This document shows positions 53,215 to 62,591 of a DNA stretch of 64,000 nt, piece after piece. The translations under genes and the position numbers were made by a program. The stretch covers positions 1,123,501-1,187,500 of the forward strand of contig NZ_JAOVZQ010000001.1 in the NCBI RefSeq assembly GCF_026619435.1. The letters run 5' to 3'. The notes under the pieces were generated by a model that saw only the letters and a program-made list of their open reading frames with translations, was not told where the DNA came from and ran no database searches. Each line of letters starts with the position of its first letter. The stretch's first letter is position 1. This DNA is from Hoeflea ulvae. Its GTDB lineage: Bacteria; Pseudomonadota; Alphaproteobacteria; Rhizobiales; Rhizobiaceae.

Positions 53215-54819
53215 ATGACCGTTGACAGACAGGTGCCGGGATTGAGCGTGATTCCGGCACGGCAATTTGGCGCGTCGGCGACGCAAAAGCTGCCGTCTGC
53301 GGTCTGTCGCATTCTGGCCCTTGGGCTGGTCATGAACCTGATAGGCCCGGCGAATGCCGATGATCTTGCCGGCCTGCCGCATATCCGCGACGATCTCTCC
53401 GCCAAGGACCGCAAGCGGGTGGAGCGGGTGGTCGCGCCGACCACGTCATTTGGGGCCGCGGAAAAATTCGAGGCCAGACAGGGCGGCGCCGGCACCTCGA
53501 CCAAAATGGTCAACCGGGATTCGCTGTCGCATTTCAACGCCAATCTGACCTTCAGGGAAGAAGAGACCTTCAAGCTCGGCAATGCGCTGTTTCGCAAGCT
53601 GTGGGTGTCCTCGCCGTCTTCGACGCTGGCGTCCGACGGCCTGGGGCCCTTGTTCAATGCGCGCGCCTGCCAGAGCTGTCACATCAAGGACGGCCGTGGC
53701 CATCCTCCCGAAGGCACGGCAGACGCCACCTCGATGTTCCTGCGGCTCGCCCGGCCGGCAAGGACCGATGAAGAGCGCCAGGCTCTGGAGAGCTATGTCG
53801 CCGCATCACTGCCTGATCCCGTCTATGGCGGGCAGATGCAGGATCTTGCCGTTCCCGGACTGAAATCCGAGGGCCGCATGGTCATAGACTATGAGGAACA
53901 GCCGGTCAGTCTCGATGATGGCACGGTCGTCTCGCTGCGCAAGCCGACCTACAGCGTTGCCGATCTGGGCTATGGCCCGCTTGATCCCGAAACCACCCTG
54001 TCGCCGCGGATGACCCCGCCGATGACCGGCATGGGGTTGATCGAGGCCATTCATCCCGCCGATATCCTGGCCCACGCGGATCCCGATGACCGCGACGGCG
54101 ATGGCGTGTCGGGCCGCGTCGCCCTGGCCCGGGATCCCGCCACCGGCGACATCGCCATCGGGCGCTTCGGCTGGAAGGCGCAGAATGCCACCGTGCGGCA
54201 GCAGTCTGCCACCGCATTTGCCGGAGATATCGGCATTTCCACCCCAGATGTGCCCGCAGGCCATGGCGATTGCATGCCGTCGCAGACCGAATGCATGGAG
54301 TTGCCGGTGGGCATCCAGCTCGATCTCGGCGACACCGAGGCGCCGGATCCGGTGCTGGAACTGGTGACATTCTATTCGCAGAATTTGGCCGTGCCTGCAC
54401 GCCGCGGGGTTGACGATCCCGAGGTGCTGGCCGGCAAGGACGTGTTCTATTCGCTCGGCTGCACCACCTGCCACGTCCCCAAATATGTGACCTCGCGCAA
54501 GGCCGACAATCCGGCGCACCGGTTCCAGCTGATCTGGCCCTATTCCGATTTCCTGCTCCACGACATGGGCGAAGGCCTGGCGGATGGCCAGCAGGTCGGC
54601 GTCGCCGATGGCACCGAATGGCGCACGCCGCCGCTCTGGGGCACCGGACTGACCGAGATCGTCAACGACCACACCTTCTTCCTGCATGACGGGCGGGCCC
54701 GCAATCTCACCGAAGCCATCCTCTGGCACGGCGGCGAGGCCCAGACCGCGCGGGATGGCTTTGCCGGACTTGAAAAGGCGGACCGGGATGCGCTCATCGC
54801 ATTCCTCAACTCCTTGTAG
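53215..54819 (+). CDS. Di-haem oxidoreductase / thiol oxidoreductase-like protein (DUF1111)
   Basis: The ATG at 53215 gives 534 aa with a signal-type hydrophobic stretch at about 33-48 (ILALGLVMNLIG then ANA). Two c-type haem sites are visible: CQSCH (152-156) and CTTCH (416-420). The order matches the cytochrome-c-peroxidase-like DUF1111 proteins that accompany imelysins in iron operons. It would be periplasmic and may oxidise or reduce iron or thiols during uptake. The long N-terminal region before the hydrophobic part is unusual. Confidence 0.88.
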   Translation: MTVDRQVPGLSVIPARQFGASATQKLPSAVCRILALGLVMNLIGPANADDLAGLPHIRDDLSAKDRKRVERVVAPTTSFGAAEKFEARQGGAGTSTKMVNRDSLSHFNANLTFREEETFKLGNALFRKLWVSSPSSTLASDGLGPLFNARACQSCHIKDGRGHPPEGTADATSMFLRLARPARTDEERQALESYVAASLPDPVYGGQMQDLAVPGLKSEGRMVIDYEEQPVSLDDGTVVSLRKPTYSVADLGYGPLDPETTLSPRMTPPMTGMGLIEAIHPADILAHADPDDRDGDGVSGRVALARDPATGDIAIGRFGWKAQNATVRQQSATAFAGDIGISTPDVPAGHGDCMPSQTECMELPVGIQLDLGDTEAPDPVLELVTFYSQNLAVPARRGVDDPEVLAGKDVFYSLGCTTCHVPKYVTSRKADNPAHRFQLIWPYSDFLLHDMGEGLADGQQVGVADGTEWRTPPLWGTGLTEIVNDHTFFLHDGRARNLTEAILWHGGEAQTARDGFAGLEKADRDALIAFLNSL

Positions 54820-54911
54820 AGTGCCTTGGTTGCCGTCCAGTCCTCGAAAAGGGGGCGGGCGGGAAACGCTTGCAGACACCGGCTGCCAAGGCCGCTGAGA
54901 ATGGACCCGTG

Positions 54912-56024
54912 ATGACACCGAGACTCTTGTCGATCCGATGCGCAATGCTGGCAGCTCTTTGCCTGGCGCCGCTCATGGCTGGCCACGCCCGTGCGGAGAC
55001 GGATGCGCAATTGCAGCAGGCACGCACGATCATGTTCAGCACGGTCACGTCCTTTGTCCGGCCCGGCTATGCCGCCTTCCACGCTTCGGGCGACCGGCTG
55101 GTCGAGGCGGCCAGCGAGCTCTGCCGGTCTCCCGGGCCTGAGGCGCTCGAGGCGGCGCGGGCTGCCTTTGCCGACACGGTGCTGGCCTGGTCGGCGATCG
55201 AGATCGTCCGCTTCGGCCCGGTGAGTGCGGAAAACCGCTTCGAGCGGGTGCTGTTTTACCCCGACCGCAAGGGCACCGGCCTGCGCCAGGTGCGCACGGT
55301 TCTGGCCGGGGACGAAGCGCTCGGCTGGACGCTTGAGGATCTGCAGGGCAAGAGCGTCGCCATCCAGGGGTTGGGCGGGCTCGAATTTGCCCTGTTCGGC
55401 GAGGGCGCGACCGCGCTCGCTGAGGCACAGAAGGGAAAATCGCGCTGCCGCTATGTCGAACTGGCGTCGAAAAATCTTCAGGACATCGGCGCCGAGCTTG
55501 ATGCCGTCTGGAATGACGACAGTGGCATCGCTTCGATCTGGATGAACCCGGGTCCGGACAATCCGGTTCTGCGAGATTCCCGCGAGGCCCTGTCGCAATT
55601 GCTCGGAACCATGATCCACGGTCTTGAACATATCCGAGATGTGCGGGTCGGAAACTTTCTCGGAACCGCAAAAAAGAACGGCCTGCCAAAGACCGCGATC
55701 TACCGGCGCGCCGGCCTGACCATGGCGTCGGTTGCTGCAAATCTGGATTCCATCGAGCGCCTGTTCAACCAAAGCGGCATCGAGCACGCTCTTACCTATG
55801 ACGCCATCAAGCTTGCCAAGGAAGTGCGGTTCGAGATCGGCCAGACAATCAAAACCGCCAACAGTTTCGAAGCCGGCGTGGAAGCCCTGCTGGCCGATGA
55901 TGTCACCCGCGCGCGCCTCGAATATCTGCAGGTCGCCATTCGCAGCGTCATTCAGCGGCTTGATGGTGAAGTCTCCGCCGCGGCCGGCCTGAGCGCAGGG
56001 TTCTCCTTTGGCGATGGCGACTGA
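54912..56024 (+). CDS. Imelysin-family periplasmic protein, second copy
   Basis: With the ATG at 54912 the 370-aa protein has a signal peptide (RLLSIRCAMLAALCLAPLMA, residues 4-23, then GHARA). TTG at 54870 is the other start option. The fold pattern is imelysin-like, but the usual GxHxxE motif appears as GLGGLE (153-158), with Gly in place of His. A segment HGLEH is found later. It probably binds iron or partner proteins differently from the first copy. It lies between the di-haem protein and a DUF1513 protein, the typical set. Confidence 0.85.
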   Translation: MTPRLLSIRCAMLAALCLAPLMAGHARAETDAQLQQARTIMFSTVTSFVRPGYAAFHASGDRLVEAASELCRSPGPEALEAARAAFADTVLAWSAIEIVRFGPVSAENRFERVLFYPDRKGTGLRQVRTVLAGDEALGWTLEDLQGKSVAIQGLGGLEFALFGEGATALAEAQKGKSRCRYVELASKNLQDIGAELDAVWNDDSGIASIWMNPGPDNPVLRDSREALSQLLGTMIHGLEHIRDVRVGNFLGTAKKNGLPKTAIYRRAGLTMASVAANLDSIERLFNQSGIEHALTYDAIKLAKEVRFEIGQTIKTANSFEAGVEALLADDVTRARLEYLQVAIRSVIQRLDGEVSAAAGLSAGFSFGDGD

Positions 56025-56026
56025 CC

Positions 56027-57103
56027 ATGCTGCTCATCGAACGCAGGTCCTTTCTGATCGGCGCTGGTGCGGCCTGGGCCTCTGCCCTGACACCGGCCTC
56101 GGCGGCGCGCCTTGCCGGTTCCGATCTTCTCTATGCGGCAGCTTACAAAGATGCGGATGGCTACGGAGTCGCGATCCTCGACAGGGATGGCGCGCTGGTC
56201 TCGCAAAATCCGCTGCCGGGGAGGGGCCACGGCTTTGCCACTGCCGGCACATCGCAATGGCTCGTTGCCTTCGCCCGCCGCCCCGGCAATTTTGCCATCG
56301 CGTTCCGCAAGGACAGCCGATCCGGACCGGTGCCGTTTCACACGCCCGCTGACCGGCATTTTTATGGCCATGGAGCATTTTCCGGCGATGGCCGTCTGCT
56401 CTATGCCGCCGAAAACGACTTTGAATCCGGTGACGGCATCATCGGTATTTATGACGCCACCAATTCATTCGCGCGGCGGGGTGAATTTGCCTCCTTCGGT
56501 GTCGGTCCGCACGAAATCCTGATGATGCCGGACAAGAAGACCCTGTGCATCGCCAATGGCGGCATCAGGACCCATCCGGACTTCGGCCGCGAAAAGCTCA
56601 ATCTGGCGACCATGAAGCCGTCCATCGTGTTCGTGGATTCCGAGGACGGCGCATTGCTGTCACAACATCATTTGCCGCCGGCCCTGCACCGCCTGTCGCT
56701 GCGCCACATGGCCGTCGACGCGCGGCAGCAGGTCTGGATCGGTGGCCAATTTGAGGGCGACGTCAGCCAGGATGTACCGGTTCTGGCGAGACTGGGTTCG
56801 GACACGGGGCTGGTGCCGGTCGATCTGCCCGATGAGGTCGGCGCCAGGCTGGGCAAATATGTCGGCTCGGTCGCCATCGGCAATGATGGCCGGACCCTGG
56901 CCTTCACATCACCCAAAAGCGGCGTGACGATCACGCTGGACACCCGGTCCGGAAAGCCGCTTGAGGTCGAGCCGGGGCAAGGCGTATGCGGCATTCAGGC
57001 CTGCGCCGATGGCTTTGTCAGCTCCAGCGAAAGCGGGCGTTTTGCCGGCCGCAATTATGCCTGTGCGTGGGACAACCATATCACGCTGGTGTCGGGCGCC
57101 TGA
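56027..57103 (+). CDS. DUF1513 protein, Tat-exported beta-propeller-like
   Basis: This 358-aa protein starts 2 bp after the second imelysin gene and begins with a twin-arginine signal (ERRSFLIGAGAAW). The rest has repeated blade-like units (such as YGHGAFSGDGRLLYAAEND and GVGPHEILMMPDKKTLCIANGG), as in DUF1513 proteins. It is the last gene of the iron operon. DUF1513 proteins commonly appear with imelysin and DUF1111 proteins; their activity is unknown. No further gene is visible for 660 bp downstream apart from a doubtful small ORF. Confidence 0.9.
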   Translation: MLLIERRSFLIGAGAAWASALTPASAARLAGSDLLYAAAYKDADGYGVAILDRDGALVSQNPLPGRGHGFATAGTSQWLVAFARRPGNFAIAFRKDSRSGPVPFHTPADRHFYGHGAFSGDGRLLYAAENDFESGDGIIGIYDATNSFARRGEFASFGVGPHEILMMPDKKTLCIANGGIRTHPDFGREKLNLATMKPSIVFVDSEDGALLSQHHLPPALHRLSLRHMAVDARQQVWIGGQFEGDVSQDVPVLARLGSDTGLVPVDLPDEVGARLGKYVGSVAIGNDGRTLAFTSPKSGVTITLDTRSGKPLEVEPGQGVCGIQACADGFVSSSESGRFAGRNYACAWDNHITLVSGA

Positions 57104-57254
57104 ACGCCGGCCACGCCGCATGACAAGCGCAAAGCGGTCCGCCCGCGCGAAACGTCATTGGATAAACTTCAAGCCGAATTCACACAGCCGACATGCCAAG
57201 GCATCGTCGGGCTCATTGCGTGGCGCCATGATGCGCCGCATCGGTGGTCTGCAG

Positions 57255-57365
57255 TTAAAAAACCGGATTGGGACGAACCCGTGTTTCGCCGGAGCGCAAC
57301 AGTACAGAGAAGCATGCGAGAGTGGCGGTTGCGATAGCGATCGCGCCAAATCCTAGAACAATCAT
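57255..57365 (-). CDS. Possible small membrane protein
   Basis: A 36-aa minus-strand frame begins at an ATG at 57365 with AGGAAA 7 bases upstream. Residues 1-24 (MIVLGFGAIAIATATLACFSVLL) form one hydrophobic helix, followed by RSGETRVRPNPVF. It lies in the 660-bp gap (57104-57763) between the iron and chemotaxis operons. I see nothing else in that gap that I can support; the part from 57350 to 57560 is visibly poorer in GC than its surroundings. Confidence 0.3.
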   Translation of the reverse strand: MIVLGFGAIAIATATLACFSVLLRSGETRVRPNPVF

Positions 57366-57763
57366 TGCTCGTTTCCTGGTGACATCATTGTCATCGACGA
57401 AGCGAGGAATGGCACTTGCAACTTGCGTGAAGCTTACGGCGGAATATGCTGAACGGAAAGTAAAATTCCCCTGCTTTCGTGGCTCAAAATTAACCTTCAA
57501 GCAAGGATTTGACCGTAAAAATCGGTCTATTCGGCGGATTGTGCGTGCATGCGTAACACGGCTCCCACAAAGGCATGAAGCTGTTCCGCTGTCCCGGGCC
57601 CGATCCGGATTTCAAATTTCATCGGCCAGACGCCACCGCGGTACTGATGCGCTGTCCGTGCTCTTCAACCTGAAAGACGCGCCAGGCATTATACAGACAC
57701 TTCGCTGCCACAGTCTGGCTCAACTGCAACGCACGGCCTCTGGCCGTCAACCGGGGTGATCGC

Positions 57764-59341
57764 GTGGGCCGAGTTCAAGCCAGGGTAAGGGATGCAGCCG
57801 CGGCCGAAGGGCTGCGTGCGCGGCTTGATCTGACGGCGCTCGACAGCGACAGCAGCGAACGTCTGCGCGCCATGCGTCCCATGGTCGAGGCCGAAGCCCG
57901 GATCGCGCTGTCCGGTTTCTTCGAGCGCTTGCAGAATACTCCCGAAATTGCCTCCCTGTTTACCTCGGCTCGCCAGATCGACCGGCTCGAGGAGCTCGAG
58001 GTCGCCCACTGGTCGATCCTGTCCGATGGCCGCTTCGACAATCTCTATGTCGACCGCTCTGTCATTCTCGGCGATGTGCGCCAGCGCATCGGGCTGGATG
58101 CGGGCTGGTCGATCGGTGGGCATGCACTGGTGCTCGACCGGGTGATTCGCCGCCTCGTCAGGGAAAGTCGGACCGGCCTGTTTGGCCGCTTTTCGGGGCA
58201 GGCCAGGAGCGATAAGCTTGCGGACAATCTGGTCGACATTGTCCGGGCAGCGCTGATCGACATCGATATGCAGGTCTCTCACCGGCTCAGGGATCAGGCC
58301 AGGACGCTGGACAGGCAGCACCAGGACGCGATGGCCCAGGAACGCGCGCAGGTCCAGTCCACCCTTGGCGCGGCGCTGGCGCGACTGGCCGGAGGGGATC
58401 TGTCGGCCCGCGTCGAGCCGGGCAGCCTCGACCAGCATCAGGACATGGCCGATCATTTCAACGGTGCGGTCAGCCAGCTTGAGATTCTGATCTCGGGAAC
58501 TGCCGCGCGGCTTTCCGATGCCGAACAGCTTGTCATCCGCCTCGGCGATGACATCGAGACGGTGCGCGCCCAGGTCGAGCGCCACGGCGCCACGCTTGAC
58601 GGTGAGCACGAAAATCTGGCCGGTGTATCGGAGCGCATGCGGGCGACGGCACAAACCGCCAGAACTGCGGAGACCTTGATTGCCGATGCACGCCAGAGTG
58701 CGGAAGACGGCGACCGGGTCGTCGACGACGCCATTGGCGCCATGGCCAGCGTCCAGCATTCCGCCGAGCAGATCGGCAAGATCATTTCGGTGATCGACGA
58801 GATCGCCTTCCAGACCAATCTGCTGGCGCTCAACGCGGGCATCGAGGCCGCGCGCGCAGGCGATGCCGGCCGCGGCTTTGCCGTTGTTGCCACCGAGGTT
58901 CGCGCCCTGGCGCAGAGATCCGCCGGCGCCGCCAATGAAATCAAGGATCTTGTCTCCGACGCAAAATCCCATATCGGGCGTGGCGTCGAACTGGTGGATC
59001 AGACCCGCTCGGCCATTTCCGGCGTCGTCACCCGGGTCGGCAAGGTGTCCGAGTCGGTCGCAGGCGTCGGCACGCTGGCGCAGGACGATGCCGATCATCT
59101 CGATGGGTCGGCCAGGACCCTTCGACAGACCGCCGAACTGATCGCCTCGGGCGGTGTCCGCATCGCCGGGATTGCCGAAAGCGGAGCCGACCTGCAACTG
59201 GTCATCACGGAGCTTTCCGAGCAGATCAGGCTGCACCGCGAACAGCGCGCAACCGGATTTGAAAGCGTCGAAATCTCAGAACGGGCACTCAAGCCCGGCC
59301 ACCGGCCAGATCCCCTGCCACAGCAGCGACATGCCCGGTGA
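57764..59341 (+). CDS. Cytoplasmic globin-coupled-type chemoreceptor (IcpA-like)
   Basis: The GTG at 57764, with GGGGTGA upstream, begins a 525-aa soluble receptor without membrane spans. Residues about 20-180 form a protoglobin-type sensor domain ([28 protein letters not shown]), then a HAMP-like region and a methyl-accepting signalling domain with [31 protein letters not shown] in its core. Arg106 stands where I expect the proximal haem histidine of globin sensors (RQRIGL in place of HxRIGL), so haem binding is doubtful. It heads the chemotaxis operon as in Sinorhizobium (icpA). Confidence 0.88.
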   Translation: MGRVQARVRDAAAAEGLRARLDLTALDSDSSERLRAMRPMVEAEARIALSGFFERLQNTPEIASLFTSARQIDRLEELEVAHWSILSDGRFDNLYVDRSVILGDVRQRIGLDAGWSIGGHALVLDRVIRRLVRESRTGLFGRFSGQARSDKLADNLVDIVRAALIDIDMQVSHRLRDQARTLDRQHQDAMAQERAQVQSTLGAALARLAGGDLSARVEPGSLDQHQDMADHFNGAVSQLEILISGTAARLSDAEQLVIRLGDDIETVRAQVERHGATLDGEHENLAGVSERMRATAQTARTAETLIADARQSAEDGDRVVDDAIGAMASVQHSAEQIGKIISVIDEIAFQTNLLALNAGIEAARAGDAGRGFAVVATEVRALAQRSAGAANEIKDLVSDAKSHIGRGVELVDQTRSAISGVVTRVGKVSESVAGVGTLAQDDADHLDGSARTLRQTAELIASGGVRIAGIAESGADLQLVITELSEQIRLHREQRATGFESVEISERALKPGHRPDPLPQQRHAR

Positions 59342-59380
59342 CCGCGCTGCCGGATCGCGCCAGGAACGAGGAAATTCGAA

Positions 59381-59677
59381 ATGTCTGACACTGCACCCCG
59401 GACAATCCTGAAACTGCCCAAGGTCCTGGACCTCAATGCCGCCGGCCGGCTGCATGAACAGGTGCTTGCCCACAGAGGGGGCGATATCGAGATCGATGCC
59501 TCCGACGTCGGCCGCGTCGGCGCGCAGTGCATCCAGGTGTTGTTGTCCGCGGTTGTGAGCTGGCGCGCCGAGGGCTTGCGCTTCAGCGTTGTCGATGCGT
59601 CGGAATCATTTGTGAAAACATTGAAACTGCTGGGAATATCGGACGAAGCCCTGCTTCCCAAGGAGATGCTGAAATGA
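59381..59677 (+). CDS. cheS: STAS-domain protein CheS
   Basis: This 98-aa protein has the STAS (anti-sigma-factor antagonist) pattern with LNAAGRLHEQVLAHRG and IEIDASDVGRVGAQCIQVL. In Sinorhizobium the second che gene encodes CheS, about the same size, which binds CheA and speeds removal of phosphate from CheY1. Place and length match here. The stop overlaps the start of cheY1 (ATGA at 59674-59677), so the two are coupled. Confidence 0.85.
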   Translation: MSDTAPRTILKLPKVLDLNAAGRLHEQVLAHRGGDIEIDASDVGRVGAQCIQVLLSAVVSWRAEGLRFSVVDASESFVKTLKLLGISDEALLPKEMLK

Positions 59678-60039
59678 AGAAGAAAATCCTCACGGTCGAT
59701 GACTCGCGGACCATCCGCAACATGTTGCTCGTGACCCTGACCAATGCCGGCTATGACACGGTTCAGGCCGAGGACGGCATTGAAGGCCTCGAGATGCTGG
59801 AGGAGTCCGATCCCGACGTCATCGTCACCGACATCAACATGCCCCGGCTTGACGGCCTCGGCTTCATCGCCGGCGTGCGCAAGAACGAGCGTTACCGCGC
59901 CATCCCGATCCTGGTCCTGACCACCGAAAGCGACCCGGACAAGAAGAACCAGGCCCGCGAAGCCGGTGCGACCGGCTGGATCGTCAAGCCTTTCGATCCC
60001 GCAAAGCTCATCGCGGCAATCGAGCGCGTCACCGCCTGA
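59674..60039 (+). CDS. cheY1: Chemotaxis response regulator CheY1
   Basis: The ATG at 59674 gives 121 aa, a lone receiver domain. The acidic pocket is VDD (8-10), the phospho-accepting aspartate is D53 in VTDINMP, then LTTES and the lysine in VKPF. It is encoded between cheS and cheA. In alphaproteobacteria with two CheY proteins, CheY1 acts as a phosphate sink for CheY2; cheY2 would lie past the end of the window. Confidence 0.92.
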   Translation: MKKKILTVDDSRTIRNMLLVTLTNAGYDTVQAEDGIEGLEMLEESDPDVIVTDINMPRLDGLGFIAGVRKNERYRAIPILVLTTESDPDKKNQAREAGATGWIVKPFDPAKLIAAIERVTA

Positions 60040-60052
60040 CAGGACCTGTCCC

Positions 60053-62347
60053 ATGGATATGAATGAAATCAGAGAGATCTTTTTCCAGGAGTGCGAGGAG
60101 CAGCTCGCCGAACTGGAATCCGGTCTGCTGCGGCTCAGGGACGGCGACACCGATCCCGAAACCGTCAACGCGGTCTTTCGCGCCGTGCATTCGATCAAGG
60201 GCGGTGCCGGCGCTTTCGGGCTTGATGATCTGGTTGCCTTCGCCCACATCTTCGAAACAGCCCTTGATTGCGTTCGCTCCAGCAAGTTTGCCGCATCCGC
60301 AGACTTGCTCAATGTGTTGCTCAAATCGGCCGACGCGCTGGCCGATCTCACCTCGGCCGCCCGGGACGGCGGCAGTGTCGACCCGTCGCGCACCTCGGAA
60401 CTGGAGGAGGCGCTCAAGGCCTTTGCCAGTGGCCAGCCCCGCCTGGTGACCGGTTCGCAGGACATGGTTCATGGGACTGCTCCGGTGACGCCCGAACCCG
60501 CTGACGAGCCCGAATTCGAGCCGGTCCCGTTCAGTTTCGATGATTTTGAGGAGGCGGAATCGAACGCCTCCGCTGCCAAGCCGAGCGGGCGCAACCTGTT
60601 CACGGTATGCTTCAAGCCGCGGTCCGATCTCTATGCCAAGGGAAATGAAGCGGTGCTGCTGCTGCGCGATCTGGCCAAGCTCGGCGATCTCGAAGTGCAT
60701 TGCGAGACCGACACTCTTCCCGGCATCGAGCAGCTCGACGCCGAAGCCGCCTATTTCTCATGGCGGATCCGGGTCGAGACGGAGCACGACGAAGACGCCA
60801 TTCGCCAGGTGTTCGAGTTTGCCGAATGGGACTGCACGCTCGACGTTACCCCCGGTTACACGGATGCTGCCTCCGCGGAAGAGATTGCCGTGGCCGGGAA
60901 GGCGGGGCCTTCGACGCCGTTCGACCTCTCGCTCCTGGACGAGAACCCCGCTGACGCCCCCGTGATGGCCCGGCAAGACCCGGCGGACAGCCCGCCTGCC
61001 GTCGCTGATGAGCAACCCGAAGCCATTGGCCAGGAGGCGCCGAAAGCGGCCGCCGAACCGGCACATCTGTCAACGGTTGCAAAGGCGCTTGCCGCGGAGC
61101 TTGCGAAAAAGGAAATGACGGTCGCCGCCGTGCCCGCCGCTCCGCAGACGATCCGGGTCGACCTCGAGCGTGTTGACCGGCTGATCAATCTGGTTGGCGA
61201 GCTCGTGATCAACCAGTCGATGCTGGCGCAAAGCGTGTCTGACAGCCACACCGGCGGCACCTCGGCGCTCAATGTCGGGCTCGACGAGTTGCAGCAACTG
61301 ACCCGGGAGATCCAGGACAGCGTCATGGCCATTCGCGCTCAGCCGGTCAAACCGGTGTTCCAGCGGATGGGCCGGATTGTCCGTGAAACCGCCGACATGA
61401 CCGGCAAGTCTGTCCGCCTGATCACCGAGGGCGAAAACACCGAAATCGACAAGACGGTCATCGACAAGCTGGCCGAACCCCTGACCCATCTGATCCGCAA
61501 CGCCATCGATCACGGGCTGGAAAAGCCGGAGACGCGCCAGGCCGCGGGCAAGAACCCGGAAGGCAGGCTGAGCCTGACCGCCAAGCACCGTTCCGGCCGG
61601 ATCGTCATCGAAATTGCCGATGACGGCGCCGGCATCAACCGTGACCGGGTCCGTGACAAGGCCGTGGAGAAGGGCCTTATCGCAGCGGATGCGAAACTCA
61701 GCGACGAAGAAATCTACAATCTTATCTTCCATCCCGGTTTTTCCACCGCCGAACACCTGACCGACATTTCCGGGCGCGGCGTCGGTATGGATGTGGTCAA
61801 GCGATCGATCCAGTCGCTCGGCGGCCGGCTGTCGATCAATTCGACACCGGGCGCGGGCTCGGTCTTCACCATGAGCCTGCCGCTCACCCTGGCGGTGCTC
61901 GACGGCATGGTTGTCACCGTCGCCGGCCAGACCCTGGTGGTTCCGCTGACCGCCATCATCGAGACATTGCAGCCCTGTCAGAAGGACATTCATGCCTTCG
62001 GGACGAGCCACCGGCTTGTCGCCATCCGCGATACATTCTGCCCGCTGGTCGATGTCGGCCACATTCTCGATTTCCGCTCCGACCTGACCGATCCGGTTGA
62101 CGGCGTGGTCCTGCTCGTCGAATCCGAGGGCGGCGGACAGCGGGCGCTGATGGTCGATGCCATCCAGGGGCAGCGGCAGGTGGTCATCAAGAGCCTTGAA
62201 ACCAACTACCGGCACGTACCCGGAATTGCCGCCGCGACGATCCTCGGCGATGGCCGCGTCGCGCTCATCCTTGATGTCGACGCCATTGTCATGGCCTCGC
62301 GCGGTCATTCGCTCGGCGCCGAAATGACCCTCGCGGCGACAGGCTAG
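60053..62347 (+). CDS. cheA: Chemotaxis histidine kinase CheA
   Basis: The ATG at 60053 gives 764 aa. The HPt domain is N-terminal, with the phospho-histidine H46 in AVHSIKGGAGAFG. A CheY-binding region and a Pro/Ala-rich linker follow. Then come the dimerisation helices (VDRLINLVGELVINQSML), the ATPase with NAIDHGLE (N box) and DDGAGI and GRGVGMDVV (G boxes), and a CheW-like C-terminal domain. It passes phosphate to CheY1, CheY2 and CheB. It lies between cheY1 and a cheR whose usual cheW neighbour is missing. Confidence 0.95.
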   Translation: MDMNEIREIFFQECEEQLAELESGLLRLRDGDTDPETVNAVFRAVHSIKGGAGAFGLDDLVAFAHIFETALDCVRSSKFAASADLLNVLLKSADALADLTSAARDGGSVDPSRTSELEEALKAFASGQPRLVTGSQDMVHGTAPVTPEPADEPEFEPVPFSFDDFEEAESNASAAKPSGRNLFTVCFKPRSDLYAKGNEAVLLLRDLAKLGDLEVHCETDTLPGIEQLDAEAAYFSWRIRVETEHDEDAIRQVFEFAEWDCTLDVTPGYTDAASAEEIAVAGKAGPSTPFDLSLLDENPADAPVMARQDPADSPPAVADEQPEAIGQEAPKAAAEPAHLSTVAKALAAELAKKEMTVAAVPAAPQTIRVDLERVDRLINLVGELVINQSMLAQSVSDSHTGGTSALNVGLDELQQLTREIQDSVMAIRAQPVKPVFQRMGRIVRETADMTGKSVRLITEGENTEIDKTVIDKLAEPLTHLIRNAIDHGLEKPETRQAAGKNPEGRLSLTAKHRSGRIVIEIADDGAGINRDRVRDKAVEKGLIAADAKLSDEEIYNLIFHPGFSTAEHLTDISGRGVGMDVVKRSIQSLGGRLSINSTPGAGSVFTMSLPLTLAVLDGMVVTVAGQTLVVPLTAIIETLQPCQKDIHAFGTSHRLVAIRDTFCPLVDVGHILDFRSDLTDPVDGVVLLVESEGGGQRALMVDAIQGQRQVVIKSLETNYRHVPGIAAATILGDGRVALILDVDAIVMASRGHSLGAEMTLAATG

Positions 62348-62363
62348 GGGAGCAGCAACACCC

Positions 62364-62591
62364 ATGCGATATCCGGCACACGACATCTGTGACCAGGCGG
62401 CGCGCACGTCCCGCAGCCTGTCGTGCTGCGTTCTCCGCATGGTCCCGCATAACGTCTGCGCCCTGATGACTGCAAGGGCCAGGCCGCATGCGCCGGTTTG
62501 CGCTGCCGTCACCGCCTCCGCCCCTGTCGCGAAGCTTTACCGCGTCGGGCCCGGCGCGGTTCAGGCTGCGGCTGAAAGCGAGGCCGCGTGA
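62364..62591 (+). CDS. Doubtful 75-aa ORF in the cheW position
   Basis: A frame of 75 aa lies between cheA and cheR, where many che operons have cheW. Its ATG (62364) is 10 bases behind AGGGGAGCAG and its stop overlaps the cheR GTG by 4 bp (GTGA at 62588-62591), as in coupled genes. The sequence (five cysteines, many Ala and Arg) has no resemblance to CheW (about 155 aa) and I see no motif. It may be chance; spacing is the only support. Confidence 0.3.
   Translation: MRYPAHDICDQAARTSRSLSCCVLRMVPHNVCALMTARARPHAPVCAAVTASAPVAKLYRVGPGAVQAAAESEAA

Noticed and set aside
57268..57759. 163-aa plus-strand frame in the gap before the chemotaxis operon
   Set aside because: No ribosome-binding site or motif; composition looks non-coding and it spans the region where the che promoter must lie.
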